This document shows, piece by piece, positions 14,440 to 22,839 of a stretch of DNA of 42,637 nt. Within the stretch, counting starts at the first letter, position 1; each line of letters opens with the position of its first letter. The notes below the pieces were generated by a model. The model did not search any database. It worked only from the letters and a program-made list of their open reading frames with translations, and was not told the origin of the DNA. The DNA comes from Elusimicrobiota bacterium. GTDB taxonomy: Bacteria > Elusimicrobiota > Elusimicrobia > JACQPE01. The translations under genes and the position numbers were made by a program. Location: the NCBI GenBank assembly GCA_016205025.1, contig JACQJO010000012.1:1-42637 (forward strand), read 5' to 3'.

Positions 14440-15135
14440 ATGGCTACGCAATCATCGCACGCGACTGATCTTCGAGGAAATTATGATTCTAAAGAACTGC
14501 TGGATTACGTCTTAAAAATAGTAATTCAGGAACCGCCGGAATTTAAAAAAATCCGGGAAGAGTCCGCTCAAAAGGGGCTGCCCGCCTGGTCCGTTGGTCC
14601 CTTAGAAGGAAAAATTTTGGAGTTTCTGGCGCGTTCCTGCAACGCTAAAAAAGCGGTGGAAGTGGGCACTTTAGGCGGATATTCCGCCGCCTGGATCGCC
14701 AAGGGGTTGGCCAAGGACGGGCGGCTCTACACCCTTGAGGTGAACGCAGATTATGCCGGCGTTGCGCAGGAAAACCTCAAGATGGCGGGCATGGCCCATA
14801 AAACAGTTATTTTAGTTGGAGAGGCGGCCAAAGCTCTTGAAAAACTGACTGTCCAGGGCCCTTTTGACTTTTGTTTTATTGACGCGGATAAAGTCAACTA
14901 TCCGCTTTACCTTGAGTGGGCGATCAAAAATCTGCGCCCTGGGGGTCTTGTGGCCGGGGATAATGCCTATCTTTTTGGACAACTCCATTTGGATCCCAAA
15001 CAAGCGGACCCAGAAGAAGCGCCCAAAATTAAACCGATGCGGGAATTTTTAAATTTGTTGGCCAACCCAAAGTATTTCTCTTCTTGGGCGATGATCCCAA
15101 CCGGTGAAGGGATGGCCGTGGGGATACGCAAATAG
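14440..15135 (+). CDS. SAM-dependent O-methyltransferase, family 3
   Basis: 231 residues. ATG 14440 is chosen because an AAAGAGGA Shine-Dalgarno precedes it; the in-frame upstream extension to 14341 only translates the REP palindrome. It carries V-E-V-G-T-L-G-G-Y-S-A (SAM motif I), L-Y-T-L-E-V (motif II acidic), F-D-F-C-F-I-D-A-D-K-V-N-Y (metal and SAM contacts), and G-G-L-V-A-G-D-N. This matches cation-dependent catechol/caffeoyl-CoA-type methyltransferases in motif order and length. The methyl acceptor is unknown. Cytoplasmic. Confidence 0.92.
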   Translation: MATQSSHATDLRGNYDSKELLDYVLKIVIQEPPEFKKIREESAQKGLPAWSVGPLEGKILEFLARSCNAKKAVEVGTLGGYSAAWIAKGLAKDGRLYTLEVNADYAGVAQENLKMAGMAHKTVILVGEAAKALEKLTVQGPFDFCFIDADKVNYPLYLEWAIKNLRPGGLVAGDNAYLFGQLHLDPKQADPEEAPKIKPMREFLNLLANPKYFSSWAMIPTGEGMAVGIRK

Positions 15136-15136
15136 A

Positions 15137-15760
15137 TTAGCGAGGTTCGGAAACGCTTCTGTTTAATTCTTCCACCAGCCGCTCGGCAACCGGGGAATTC
15201 CAATAACGAAAGGTCGCTAAGCGAGCCACCGCGATCAGGCCTTCGGAATTAACAAACAGAGTGCTTGGGTGGTAACCCAGCATAGGAATCTGATAAACGT
15301 TGGCAACCGAAGCGTCGGGCGAGTCATGAACCACCGTAAAATTTTTTGCCTTCCTGGCGCCCAACACCTTGCCCAACTCTTTGCCAACGCCTTCCAGATC
15401 AACTCTTTTGGTAAATGTGGAGTTAGCCGACCACTGAATGGCGATCACAGTGATCTCGGGGTGTCTTTTGGCCAATTCATTAAGCGCTGGGAGTTCCTCC
15501 CTCCAAAATTCTTGCGACTGACCCTCGTTATCTGAAGTTACCCGAGGGCCGCCCGCTACCCTATTAAAACTCCAAAAATGAAGCAGAACCGGATGACCGC
15601 GAAGCTTCGCAAAATCAACCGTAATCGGACGGCCGTCAAGATCAATAGCCTCAAAGTTTTGAACTTGCCTTGATAACCCTCGATCAGCCGCGCGGTTCCC
15701 GTCTTGCGCCCAAAGGCTGAAGGCAAAAAAACAACTCATCAATAAAATCGTTATTCTCAT
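15137..15760 (-). CDS. Secreted thioredoxin-fold (TlpA-like) protein lacking CxxC
   Basis: 207 residues with a signal peptide (about 1-18, ending L-W-A). The body follows the redoxin/TlpA order: F-E-A-I-D-L-D-G-R-P-I, L-R-G-H-P-V-L-L-H-F-W-S-F, a helix A-L-N-E-L-A-K-R-H, V-I-A-I-Q-W-S, V-Y-Q-I-P-M-L-G-Y-H-P-S-T-L-F-V-N (cis-proline loop) and G-L-I. Where TlpA has W-C-x-x-C after the F-W strand, this protein has S-F-N-R-V-A, so no active disulfide is present. It is therefore unlikely to be an oxidoreductase; a binding or structural role is possible. It overlaps the upstream gene by four bases (ATGA), so translational coupling is likely. Confidence 0.82.
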   Translation of the reverse strand: MRITILLMSCFFAFSLWAQDGNRAADRGLSRQVQNFEAIDLDGRPITVDFAKLRGHPVLLHFWSFNRVAGGPRVTSDNEGQSQEFWREELPALNELAKRHPEITVIAIQWSANSTFTKRVDLEGVGKELGKVLGARKAKNFTVVHDSPDASVANVYQIPMLGYHPSTLFVNSEGLIAVARLATFRYWNSPVAERLVEELNRSVSEPR

Positions 15761-16395
15761 CTTTGCCGCGCTCCTTGTGATTTTATTTTCTCCTGATTTC
15801 TAGCATAGTAGTTAACGACAGACACGGCTGCGGCCGCTGTTAAAGCAACTCCCGACGCCAATAGAAAACCGTAGCCGAAAACTTGAGGTCTTGTTAACCG
15901 CTTAACGACTTTAACCGTCATAACGCCGCGCTTGTAATCACCTAAAGGAAACGGCGCGGCGCTTCTCCGCTGGTTGACAAAACTCCTAACCCGCCAGGCG
16001 GCGTCCGATGGTTTCGCGGACAAACTGAATGTCTCGCTGTAATCATGAGGCGTATTCCGGCCAAAAGACCTGATATCCTCGTCCACTCTGACGCGAGCCT
16101 GGGTATAACCATTCTTGATGGCTTTGCTAAAAATGCCTTCGAGTTTAGCCACGGGAGTTTCGACGACCCAGCTGCCCGGGCGATGCCGGCGAGAACCGAG
16201 CAGGCTGACATAGCTGGGGGATAAGCTGAACCTGGAAACCTGCCCAAAAAACTGATGCGAGGCGCTGCGTGCCGCAAGGCCGCCGCCGATCCCCGCAACG
16301 CCGGCGTAAATCAAATTCTTGGTATCGGTTCGGCCCGCGGCAGGAGTGAGGCTTAAAACCACGGCAACCAAAACAATCAACCGCCCGGTGTTCAT
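15757..16395 (-). CDS. Secreted protein of unknown function, C-terminal membrane helix
   Basis: 212 residues. A signal peptide (1-22) is followed by a glycine-rich stretch (I-Y-A-G-V-A-G-I-G-G-G-L-A-A), a polar middle region, and a C-terminal hydrophobic helix (about 176-199) with a basic tail. Glycine-rich helices plus basic tails also occur in the 5652-6341 and 21380-21910 proteins, hinting at a shared envelope-protein style but not clear homology. It overlaps the thioredoxin-fold gene by four bases and is probably in one operon with it. No recognised family. Confidence 0.72.
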   Translation of the reverse strand: MNTGRLIVLVAVVLSLTPAAGRTDTKNLIYAGVAGIGGGLAARSASHQFFGQVSRFSLSPSYVSLLGSRRHRPGSWVVETPVAKLEGIFSKAIKNGYTQARVRVDEDIRSFGRNTPHDYSETFSLSAKPSDAAWRVRSFVNQRRSAAPFPLGDYKRGVMTVKVVKRLTRPQVFGYGFLLASGVALTAAAAVSVVNYYARNQEKIKSQGARQR

Positions 16396-16482
16396 CTCCT
16401 TAACATCTTAAACAATGAGAGCAACGCGCAGCGTGGGCCCTTGGGGCAAAACACGGCAGGGCGGGGTCCTATAATTCTTTGG

Positions 16483-16516
16483 GTCAAAGGTCCTAGTCAA
16501 AATTAGGCCTAAAGAC
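16483..16516. terminator. Hairpin downstream of the ferredoxin reductase gene
   Basis: On the minus strand the sequence reads GTCTTTAGGCCTAATTTT then TAGGACCTTTGAC. AGG-t-CCTA pairs with TAGGCCT, and the outer GTC pairs with GAC. It resembles the hairpins at 2483-2510 and 22794-22831. It is a possible terminator for the gene ending at 16666 before MITE B3 separated them. Confidence 0.4.
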
Positions 16517-16521
16517 TAAGA

Positions 16522-16648
16522 CATCCCTGCTAACTTAATTCTTTCTGAACGTATAAAAACGTCTTAAAATAAGGGGTTTTCGCTGTGTCCCTGGCTTTTG
16601 ACCAGAAATACCCTGTAGAGGGAAATTTGAGTTAACTTAGCGGGGATG
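16522..16648 (+). mobile_element. Family B 127-bp MITE, copy B3
   Basis: Identical in sequence and length to B1. It is flanked by an 11-bp duplication AAAGACTAAGA (16511-16521 and 16649-16659). The duplication lies in a short tandem run of ACTAAG units (16649-16671) that reaches the stop codon of the ferredoxin reductase gene. Confidence 0.93.
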
Positions 16649-16665
16649 AAAGACTAAGACTAAGA

Positions 16666-18090
16666 CTAAGTGGTTGGAACTGCTTTGGCAACGCCGTTTA
16701 AAACGGCCAGCATGTCATCGATTGCGGTGAACTTTTCGCGAATTTTACCCCGGGTTTTGCCGCGGCCGGTCTCCGCCTGATCGAGCTGTTTCCAGTCTTG
16801 GAAAGTGACAAAACGGATGTTCTTCTTTTTTAATAAATCAGGGACAGTTTCAAAATTCTCTTTATTGCCGCTTAAAACTTTGTTTGCCTTCAAATCCTCT
16901 TTCATTAAATTGACCGTGGCCACGGAATCGGCGCGGTTGGTGCCGATCAAGCCCGAAGGGCCGCGCTTGGACCAGCCCACCACGTACTCGCCGAAACGGG
17001 GCGTCTTGGAAGCGGGGTCGAGCACGCGACCCTGGTCGTTTAAAATTTTACCCGCTTTCTCATCAAAAGGAACGCCCGCGATCGGGATGCCCCGATAACC
17101 GACGGAGCGCAAAACCAACCCAACCGGCAGGGTTTCAAACTGGCCGATGCCCCGGCAGGCTACCCGCCCTTTTTCATCTTTAACCAGTTTGTTCTTCTCG
17201 ATTTTAAGCGCGCTCACGCGCCCGGCGGTCGCGATCACCTCAACCGGAGAGGCAAGAAAGCGCAGCCGCACCTTTTTGGCTCTGGCACCCCGCCCCCGTT
17301 TAACAACTTCATTAAGGTAATCCACGTTCTTTTTATTTTTAGGATCGGCCAAGTCTTCTCGCGATGTTTCATCCAACTCGATATCCTGCGCATTAATCAC
17401 AAGATCGGCCGATTCCAAACCGCCGATCTCCTGAATTTCTGCCGGCGAGAAGGCGGCTTGGGCCGGACCTCGGCGGCCTAAAAGATAAATCTCCTTGACC
17501 TTGCTTTTTCTAAGTTCCGCCAAGGCGTAATCCGCGATGTCGGTCGGTTCGAGATGCTTGGGATCCTCGGCTAAAATACGGGTCACATCCATGGCCACGT
17601 TGCCCACGCCCACCACCGCCACGCGCTCCACTTGATCTAAATTAAACTCCATTCTTCGCCAGTCCGGATGCCCGTTATACCAACCCACGAATGAGGTAGC
17701 GGAATAACTGCCGGCCGAATCTTCCCCCGGAACGCCCAGTTTGCGGTCGGACTCATTGCCCACGGCATAAACGATCTGGTCATAAAAGCGCTTCAAGTCC
17801 TCTATCTGAATGTCTTTACCCAGCTTGACGTTGCCGAAAAACCGGAATCCCGGAGTGAGCGCCACTTTTTCATAAACCAGGATGACGCTTTTGATCTTTT
17901 GATGGTCCGGGGCCACACCGCCGCGCACCAGTCCGTAAGGAGTGGGCAGGCGGTCGTACATATCCACCTGAACCGTCAGATTGGGATCGCGGATTAGGGC
18001 TTCAGCCGCATAAAAACCGGATGGTCCGGAGCCGACCACCGCGACTCTTAAGGGTCTCTCTTTGGTGCCTAGTGACATGGGAAAAAACAT
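16666..18090 (-). CDS. Ferredoxin/adrenodoxin-type NADP reductase
   Basis: 474 residues. It has V-A-V-V-G-S-G-P-S-G-F-Y-A-A-E (FAD dinucleotide-binding), D-x-x-P-T-P-Y-G-L-V-R-G-G-V-A-P-D-H (hallmark of the adrenodoxin reductase/FprA group), a second G-V-G-N-V-A-M-D-V (NADP-binding), L-G-R-R-G-P-A-Q-A-A-F, and a C-terminal V-G-W-S-K-R-G-P-S-G-L-I-G-T-N. Length fits FprA. It moves electrons between NADPH and a ferredoxin in the cytoplasm. ATG 18090 or ATG 18078 are both possible starts. Its last codons border the ACTAAG repeats and MITE B3. A redox link to the Fe-S-rich glutamate synthase operon further along is conceivable but not shown. Confidence 0.94.
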   Translation of the reverse strand: MFFPMSLGTKERPLRVAVVGSGPSGFYAAEALIRDPNLTVQVDMYDRLPTPYGLVRGGVAPDHQKIKSVILVYEKVALTPGFRFFGNVKLGKDIQIEDLKRFYDQIVYAVGNESDRKLGVPGEDSAGSYSATSFVGWYNGHPDWRRMEFNLDQVERVAVVGVGNVAMDVTRILAEDPKHLEPTDIADYALAELRKSKVKEIYLLGRRGPAQAAFSPAEIQEIGGLESADLVINAQDIELDETSREDLADPKNKKNVDYLNEVVKRGRGARAKKVRLRFLASPVEVIATAGRVSALKIEKNKLVKDEKGRVACRGIGQFETLPVGLVLRSVGYRGIPIAGVPFDEKAGKILNDQGRVLDPASKTPRFGEYVVGWSKRGPSGLIGTNRADSVATVNLMKEDLKANKVLSGNKENFETVPDLLKKKNIRFVTFQDWKQLDQAETGRGKTRGKIREKFTAIDDMLAVLNGVAKAVPTT

Positions 18091-18104
18091 TATTCCAAAA
18101 TTTT

Positions 18105-18236
18105 GTATGGGTTTAGCGCAGGGGAGTCACCCTTGCCCCCAGACCCGAGAACCAGTCCCGACGGTTCTCCCCGCGTGCTCGCGGGGCCCCTCTCCGCTAC
18201 TGGGTTCAAGGGTGACTCCCCTGCGCTAAACCTTTT
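18105..18236. mobile_element. Family A palindromic element, copy A2
   Basis: A 132-bp intergenic copy, reverse-oriented relative to A1, with core GGTTTAGCGCAGGGGAGTCA at both ends. It is flanked by a 9-bp duplication CAAAATTTT (18096-18104 and 18237-18245). Element plus duplication is 141 bp, the same total as A1, although nothing here needs a frame. Internal sequence is nearly the same as A1. Confidence 0.85.
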
Positions 18237-18279
18237 CAAAATTTTTAACAAATAGCGCCGTAAAAACTATACTTTTGAT

Positions 18280-18687
18280 ATGGCGGATAAAATTTACAGG
18301 GTCTTGGACGCCAATTTAAGCCGGGCGCTGGAAGGCCTGCGGGTTTTAGAAGATATCGCGCGATTCATCCTTCTCAATAAAAAACTGTCAAAACAACTCA
18401 AAAATCTGCGCCATGAACTGGCCAAATTATTTAAGCCTCTTAATCGCCAGATGGTCGGCTCGCGCCTGCGCGGCAAAGACCCCGGAGCGGCCCTTGATTC
18501 CCTGCTGACCAAGCAGAGAGCTTCTCTCGAAGACTTGGTTGCCGCCAACGCCAAAAGATGCGAGCAGGCTTTACGCGTGCTGGAAGAATCCTCAAAACAT
18601 CAAGAATGGAAATTCGCCAAGAGGCTTGAAAAGATACGTTACCAGATTTATCAGCTGGAAAAAGAGTTGGTTACAAAACTTTCTTAA
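18280..18687 (+). CDS. thiD2: Stand-alone ThiD2, HMP-P kinase
   Basis: 135 residues. The N-terminus R-V-L-D-A-N-L-S-R-A-L-E-G-L-R-V-L-E-D-I-A-R-F is the signature of the ThiD2 domain, usually found fused to the N-terminus of thiamine-phosphate synthase ThiE. Later it repeats N-A-K-R-C-E-Q-A-L-R-V-L-E-E. ThiD2 phosphorylates hydroxymethylpyrimidine phosphate in thiamine synthesis. Here it stands alone without ThiE next to it. Length agrees with the domain, so nothing seems truncated. Its 3' end overlaps the convergent aspartate kinase gene by 17 bases. Element A2 lies just upstream, and its 44-base spacer to the start may hold the promoter. Confidence 0.88.
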   Translation: MADKIYRVLDANLSRALEGLRVLEDIARFILLNKKLSKQLKNLRHELAKLFKPLNRQMVGSRLRGKDPGAALDSLLTKQRASLEDLVAANAKRCEQALRVLEESSKHQEWKFAKRLEKIRYQIYQLEKELVTKLS

Positions 18688-19918
18688 GAACTTCGATCGC
18701 CCGGCCTTCCAATGAAGACTCCACGAAAAACGAAATATCGGAATGGACAGTCACCAGCTCCCAAATATTGATGCCGGCCTGCGCCAAGGGCCGCACCAGT
18801 CTTTCAATGGTTCCCGGGGTTTCGATTGATGCCTGCGATTCAACCGTAATTTTAGCCAAACCTTTTTTAACCGCGGAACTTTTAATCTCGGCGACGGCGT
18901 TTGAAATGCCGGCCAAAGCCGCATAAGCCTTGTCAATGTCTTTTTCCGGAACATAAAGCGCCAGGAATGACTCGCTGACCGTGACGGAATAAATGGAGAT
19001 GCCCAAAGCTTTCAAGGGCCCGCTGATAGCGTGCAGGATGCCCGGGGTCTTGGTTAAATCACGGCCTATGAAGGTCAACGCGGCCAGCCGGATGCCCAGG
19101 CGTTTCAAGCGCGTCCCGCGCGTTTTAACAACCTCGGTCCCTCCGCCGGTCCAATTGGGGCTCTCCGAGGAAACGATTCTGGCTTTAGAGCCGTGGCTCA
19201 TGTAGCGCAAGGCGCCGGGATGCGCCACGCGCGCGCCAGCGCTGGTGAGCAGGTAAAGCTCGCGATCCTTTAACACCGAAATCTTGGCTTGGGTTGAAAC
19301 CTTAGCCAAGCCGGGATCCCAAGCCAAAACTCCGTCAACGTCCTTGACCAAGATCACCTCATCCGCTTTTAAAACATTGGCCAATAGAAACGCCGAGACA
19401 TCGCTTCCTCCCCGGCCAAGCGTAACCACCTGGTCATCTTGATTTTTTGCCACAAACCCGCACACAACGGGCAGAACTCCTGCTTTTAAGTGTCCCCCAA
19501 GAACTTGCCGGATCAGTTTTGGAGACGCCGGCTGAAGTTTGAAATTTCTTATTTCATTTGCTTTCTCTTTAAGAGGAACGGCTTTATCTTTAAGGATAAT
19601 TTTTAATGGCCAATCCTTGTCCCAAGGGGTAACCGCGATTGCTCTGCGGCCTAAGGCTTTAAGCGCGGCGGTCATGAGTTGGGCACTGGCCCATTCGCCT
19701 TGCGAAAGAAAGTGCTCCAAATCCAAAGGATCGACTTTGTCTCCGGCGGCTCCCACCAACTGCTCATAAAGCAGGTCCGTTGTTTTGCCCATGGCCGAAA
19801 CAACGGCCACCACCCGCTCATTTTTCTTTTGAAGACCGGCCAACGCCAAAGCCATCCGCCGCACCTGCTGGGGCGTGGCCAGGGTAGAACCGCCCAATTT
19901 CACCACTCGCAACATCAT
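18671..19918 (-). CDS. lysC: Aspartate kinase
   Basis: 415 residues from ATG 19918, chosen because AGGGG lies four bases upstream and the protein then begins at the conserved V-V-K-L-G-G-S-T. The open frame extends to 19963, but the extra residues look non-native. The kinase domain shows K-L-G-G-S-T, V-S-A-M-G-K-T-T-D, F-L-S-Q-G-E-W, T-L-G-R-G-G-S-D-V-S-A and the K-D-V-D-G-V segment. Two C-terminal ACT domains (about 270-415; G-R-D-L-T-K-T-P-G-I-L-H-A and A-S-I-E-T-P-G-T-I) imply allosteric amino-acid feedback. It catalyses the first step from aspartate to lysine, threonine and methionine. It follows the 19926 gene by seven bases, suggesting co-transcription. Confidence 0.94.
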   Translation of the reverse strand: MMLRVVKLGGSTLATPQQVRRMALALAGLQKKNERVVAVVSAMGKTTDLLYEQLVGAAGDKVDPLDLEHFLSQGEWASAQLMTAALKALGRRAIAVTPWDKDWPLKIILKDKAVPLKEKANEIRNFKLQPASPKLIRQVLGGHLKAGVLPVVCGFVAKNQDDQVVTLGRGGSDVSAFLLANVLKADEVILVKDVDGVLAWDPGLAKVSTQAKISVLKDRELYLLTSAGARVAHPGALRYMSHGSKARIVSSESPNWTGGGTEVVKTRGTRLKRLGIRLAALTFIGRDLTKTPGILHAISGPLKALGISIYSVTVSESFLALYVPEKDIDKAYAALAGISNAVAEIKSSAVKKGLAKITVESQASIETPGTIERLVRPLAQAGINIWELVTVHSDISFFVESSLEGRAIEVLKKVL

Positions 19919-19925
19919 TTTTCCC

Positions 19926-21383
19926 CTAATCCTCGGCCTTAATGCGGCCCTGACTGCGGCCAAGCCAGTAGGCGATCAGGTAATCGGCGCCGGAGCCCTC
20001 TTCAAAATCCCACCCGCCCCGAAGATCGTAAGGATTATGCTGCCAGGCGAACCCCGGGTGAAGAGCCCGCTTCTCGAAAGGAAGCGGTTTTAAGGCGTGC
20101 CACCTGATTCTTTCAGAATCATGAAGATAATCAACCCGCAACACCCGGCGCTTTTTGATCGAGGGATTGCCGGTGTGATCCACGGCGCCAAAAACCGGGC
20201 GCTCCGGAAAACGCGCGAGTGAATCAACCGCCCGATCAACCGCTCCCGAATTTTCAAACTGGCTCGTGTAAAGAAAATCCCAAAAAGAATTAGCTTCGTT
20301 TTGAACAGGATCATGCAGTTTCTTAAACTGCTCGCGGTAAAACGCCCGAAGGTCCGGATAAGTTTCAAGGCGCGTCAAATCATAAAAAGCCATGTGGCTT
20401 AAGTTGGTGGCCACATTGGAGCGAATGCCCGGCCCATCCGTTTTCACGTCCTTGCCATAAGCAAGAGCCACCGCTCCCCGGCCAACCGGACCGCGCAAAA
20501 TGTCCATTCCAAAAGATTGGTATTTAGCCATGGCCGCGTCGAACTCCTCCTCTTTAAGCATTTTGCGCAGGTAATAGTCTTCAAACCTGGGGTCTCCGGT
20601 AATCCAAGCGCACACTTTCATCAAATGAAGCCCGTGCAGGGAGTTGGCCGGTCCCAAAGGGGCCACGGGCAGACGGCGAAAGACCTGCGGCCAGTGATGT
20701 TGGTCAAGAAAATTCCCCCTAAAATCAATGAAGGTGCCGGAAGGCCAATCAATAATTCTCAAATCATTGGCGATCACGTGTTCGGCCATGCCGGCCGCGA
20801 TCTCTTTGATCCTCTGGCGCAAACGCGAACTGGTGATATACGGCCAGGCGGCCGCTAACCCAAAAAGATAGCCGTCATATTGATCATTGGTCAGCATGCC
20901 GCGCCACGCCCACCCCTCATATTTTCCGGTTCCCAATTGCCAATGGCTGTCTCCAAAAAAACCCTCTTGATCGGCCAGCTCCCTGGGAACGATGCAGCGC
21001 GCGATTAAGCCCGGAACGCCGGTGATCTCGTGCAAAGCGGCCAGCCCCCAGAGAGACTCCTCCATCAACTTTAGGGCATCGGGATCGCCCGTGGTTTGGT
21101 AACGCAAAGCCTGGGCAGCCGTATAAACACCGGTCCAGATCGCAGAATCAGAAAATCCGTCGTAGCGATCAAAACCCCCCTCCGGTTTGTGAACAATCGA
21201 AGCGATCAAACCGAACCAAGGCCGATGGTTCTCGCTGCGCTTCTGCATCAGCGCCGCCTTTTGGGATAAGGTTAATTTTGTTCCATCAAATAGAACCGAG
21301 GCTCGAGAGTAGCTTTCGCCTGCAGGGGAACTGGCCCACGATAAGCATGGCTTAACCAAAAATAAAATCAAAATAAGCCTCAT
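19926..21383 (-). CDS. Secreted alpha-barrel-like protein of unknown function
   Basis: 485 residues with a signal peptide (about 1-17). Repeated helical segments with aromatic/acidic motifs (Y-D-G-F-S-D-S-A-I-W-T-G-V-Y-T-A-A-Q-A-L-R-Y, M-L-T-N-D-Q-Y-D-G-Y-L-F-G-L-A-A-A-W, N-S-L-H-G-L-H-L-M-K) look like an (alpha/alpha)6 toroid as in several glycosidases and lyases. I cannot assign a family or catalytic residues. It overlaps the upstream gene by four bases (ATGA) and is followed by lysC, so it is part of a minus-strand operon 22740 to 18671. A role in envelope or extracellular sugar handling is inference. Confidence 0.75.
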   Translation of the reverse strand: MRLILILFLVKPCLSWASSPAGESYSRASVLFDGTKLTLSQKAALMQKRSENHRPWFGLIASIVHKPEGGFDRYDGFSDSAIWTGVYTAAQALRYQTTGDPDALKLMEESLWGLAALHEITGVPGLIARCIVPRELADQEGFFGDSHWQLGTGKYEGWAWRGMLTNDQYDGYLFGLAAAWPYITSSRLRQRIKEIAAGMAEHVIANDLRIIDWPSGTFIDFRGNFLDQHHWPQVFRRLPVAPLGPANSLHGLHLMKVCAWITGDPRFEDYYLRKMLKEEEFDAAMAKYQSFGMDILRGPVGRGAVALAYGKDVKTDGPGIRSNVATNLSHMAFYDLTRLETYPDLRAFYREQFKKLHDPVQNEANSFWDFLYTSQFENSGAVDRAVDSLARFPERPVFGAVDHTGNPSIKKRRVLRVDYLHDSERIRWHALKPLPFEKRALHPGFAWQHNPYDLRGGWDFEEGSGADYLIAYWLGRSQGRIKAED

Positions 21384-21910
21384 TTTCTTTCCTTCGGTAT
21401 CTTTGGATAAGACTTGGCATCCATCCCGTATCGAGCGAATAAATAAGGGAAAAAAATCTGGCCGGCAACGGCGCCTAGGACAACAAAGGGCAACAATAAC
21501 AAATAGCGCCGCCTGCGGATCGCGGGGTTAATACTTTTAACGGACAGGAACCCGCCGGCCGCCGCGCCCAAAATAGCTCCAAAAATCAACCCAACAAGCA
21601 ATCCGGCCAATCCTTTTGCTATTTTGGCCATCATCCGGCCGAAAGAACGTGGTTCTTTGCCCGGCTTGCGTCCGGTTAATGATTCGAAGGCAGGGGACGC
21701 GGTCTCCTGGCGGGCGGGTGCGGCGTCAACGAAAGCTTCCCTGCCGGTGGCGCTTGAACCAATGACTGCATTGACATTGCGCGGCTGCGGTTTCCGGGCG
21801 GCGTCAAATATTTCGCAAGACCGGAAATGGTCTTGAGTTCCCAACGCTCCGAGGCCTTTAGCTTGAGCGAATAGCAGGAAAAAAAGCAGAAGATGGCGCG
21901 CCACGATCAA
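21380..21910 (-). CDS. Envelope protein of unknown function, two membrane helices
   Basis: 176 residues. An N-terminal signal peptide or anchor (about 4-20) and a polar, serine/alanine-rich middle are followed by two hydrophobic helices with a glycine zipper (L-V-G-L-I-F-G-A-I-L-G-A-A-A-G-G-F, then L-L-L-L-P-F-V-V-L-G-A-V-A-G). It has the same overall style as the 15757-16395 protein. It is coupled to the 19926-21383 gene by a four-base overlap and sits two bases after the outer-membrane gene stop. No known family. Confidence 0.72.
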   Translation of the reverse strand: MIVARHLLLFFLLFAQAKGLGALGTQDHFRSCEIFDAARKPQPRNVNAVIGSSATGREAFVDAAPARQETASPAFESLTGRKPGKEPRSFGRMMAKIAKGLAGLLVGLIFGAILGAAAGGFLSVKSINPAIRRRRYLLLLPFVVLGAVAGQIFFPYLFARYGMDAKSYPKIPKERK

Positions 21911-21912
21911 TG

Positions 21913-22740
21913 TTAACGCTTTTTAGCAACCGCCGCGCCAAGATTCAGGTTTAAAACGTAAGCGCCCACGTCATGATTGGCGCGGCCCTCATGAACGCGA
22001 ATATCAACGTAATGGGCATGCAAAAATTTGTTTTCCAGCTCCAAAAAAACAGGTTTGAATATGGTCCAGCGCAGGGCCGCTCCCATGCCGGCGTCCCAAC
22101 CGCCGAATTGAAACCCGTCTTTATTGTGACGACCCAGCACCTTGTTCCAAGCGTGAGGCAAAACAACGCCGAAGCCGCCTCTAATCAAGACGGCTAAGCT
22201 CATATTTTCGCCGGGCTGTCCCACAACAGACAATCTTTTGACAACATTTAAAAGAAGAAAATTGGCCCCATTGTTTAACTTGTAGCTCAAGATATCTTTG
22301 GCCAAAACAGGTCCTTGATGCCACTGCCCACCCAGCTGACCCGCTAAATAAACCGTTTGATTCTCGGTGACGGTGTATTTGGCGTGGTCATAAGAGAACT
22401 CGAGAGCCAAATCCGGTTTCACGAAATAGCCGGCTCGCAGGCTATATTGCGGCACAAAAGGTCTTTTAAAAATCATGCCGAATTCCGGATCATCGTGCGC
22501 TCGTAGATTATTCAAAGCAAAATTATTGCCCAATGACGGCTGGTTAATATAAAAATCGCTTCTGGTGGCGTACCACTCCCGGTTATACCCCCAGGAAAAA
22601 TAAAACTCCCGCCTGCCCCGGCTTTCTTGCTTGTCCGTTTGATCGAAAAAACTCGATGCTTTAGCGGCTAATGGGAGGTCTTCGAAGGCGTGCGACCGGT
22701 CAGGAATGCCTAAAACCAAAAAACTGATAACAATTAACAT
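21913..22740 (-). CDS. Probable outer-membrane beta-barrel protein
   Basis: 275 residues with a signal peptide (about 1-18, ending S-H-A). After it come alternating amphipathic strands rich in aromatics and glycine (F-Y-F-S-W-G-Y-N-R-E-W-Y, Y-S-L-R-A-G-Y-F, L-A-L-E-F-S-Y-D-H-A-K-Y, G-M-G-A-A-L-R-W). The chain ends in V-L-N-L-N-L-G-A-A-V-A plus three basic residues, a beta-barrel-like ending but not the classical terminal phenylalanine. This supports a diderm cell plan. It is first gene of the minus-strand run that continues through two envelope genes to lysC. Ligand unknown. Confidence 0.8.
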   Translation of the reverse strand: MLIVISFLVLGIPDRSHAFEDLPLAAKASSFFDQTDKQESRGRREFYFSWGYNREWYATRSDFYINQPSLGNNFALNNLRAHDDPEFGMIFKRPFVPQYSLRAGYFVKPDLALEFSYDHAKYTVTENQTVYLAGQLGGQWHQGPVLAKDILSYKLNNGANFLLLNVVKRLSVVGQPGENMSLAVLIRGGFGVVLPHAWNKVLGRHNKDGFQFGGWDAGMGAALRWTIFKPVFLELENKFLHAHYVDIRVHEGRANHDVGAYVLNLNLGAAVAKKR

Positions 22741-22793
22741 GGTTAGAGCGGTGGTATGCCCCTATTGATAGATGAAATAACGGAATACTGCCA

Positions 22794-22831
22794 GGGTCTT
22801 TGGCCTCAATAAAAATTAGGCCAAAAGACCC
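22794..22831 (-). terminator. Hairpin terminator of the iminopeptidase gene
   Basis: Minus strand: GGGTCTTTTGGCCT, loop TAATTTTTATTG-like, AGGCCAAAGACCC, a 13-bp stem with one bulge, nine bases after the stop of the 22840-23796 gene. There is no long T-run after it, but the loop is T-rich. It shares a consensus (GTCTtTaGGCCTAATTTT) with hairpins at 16483-16516 and 2483-2510. Confidence 0.6.
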
Positions 22832-22839
22832 GTTCTAAT

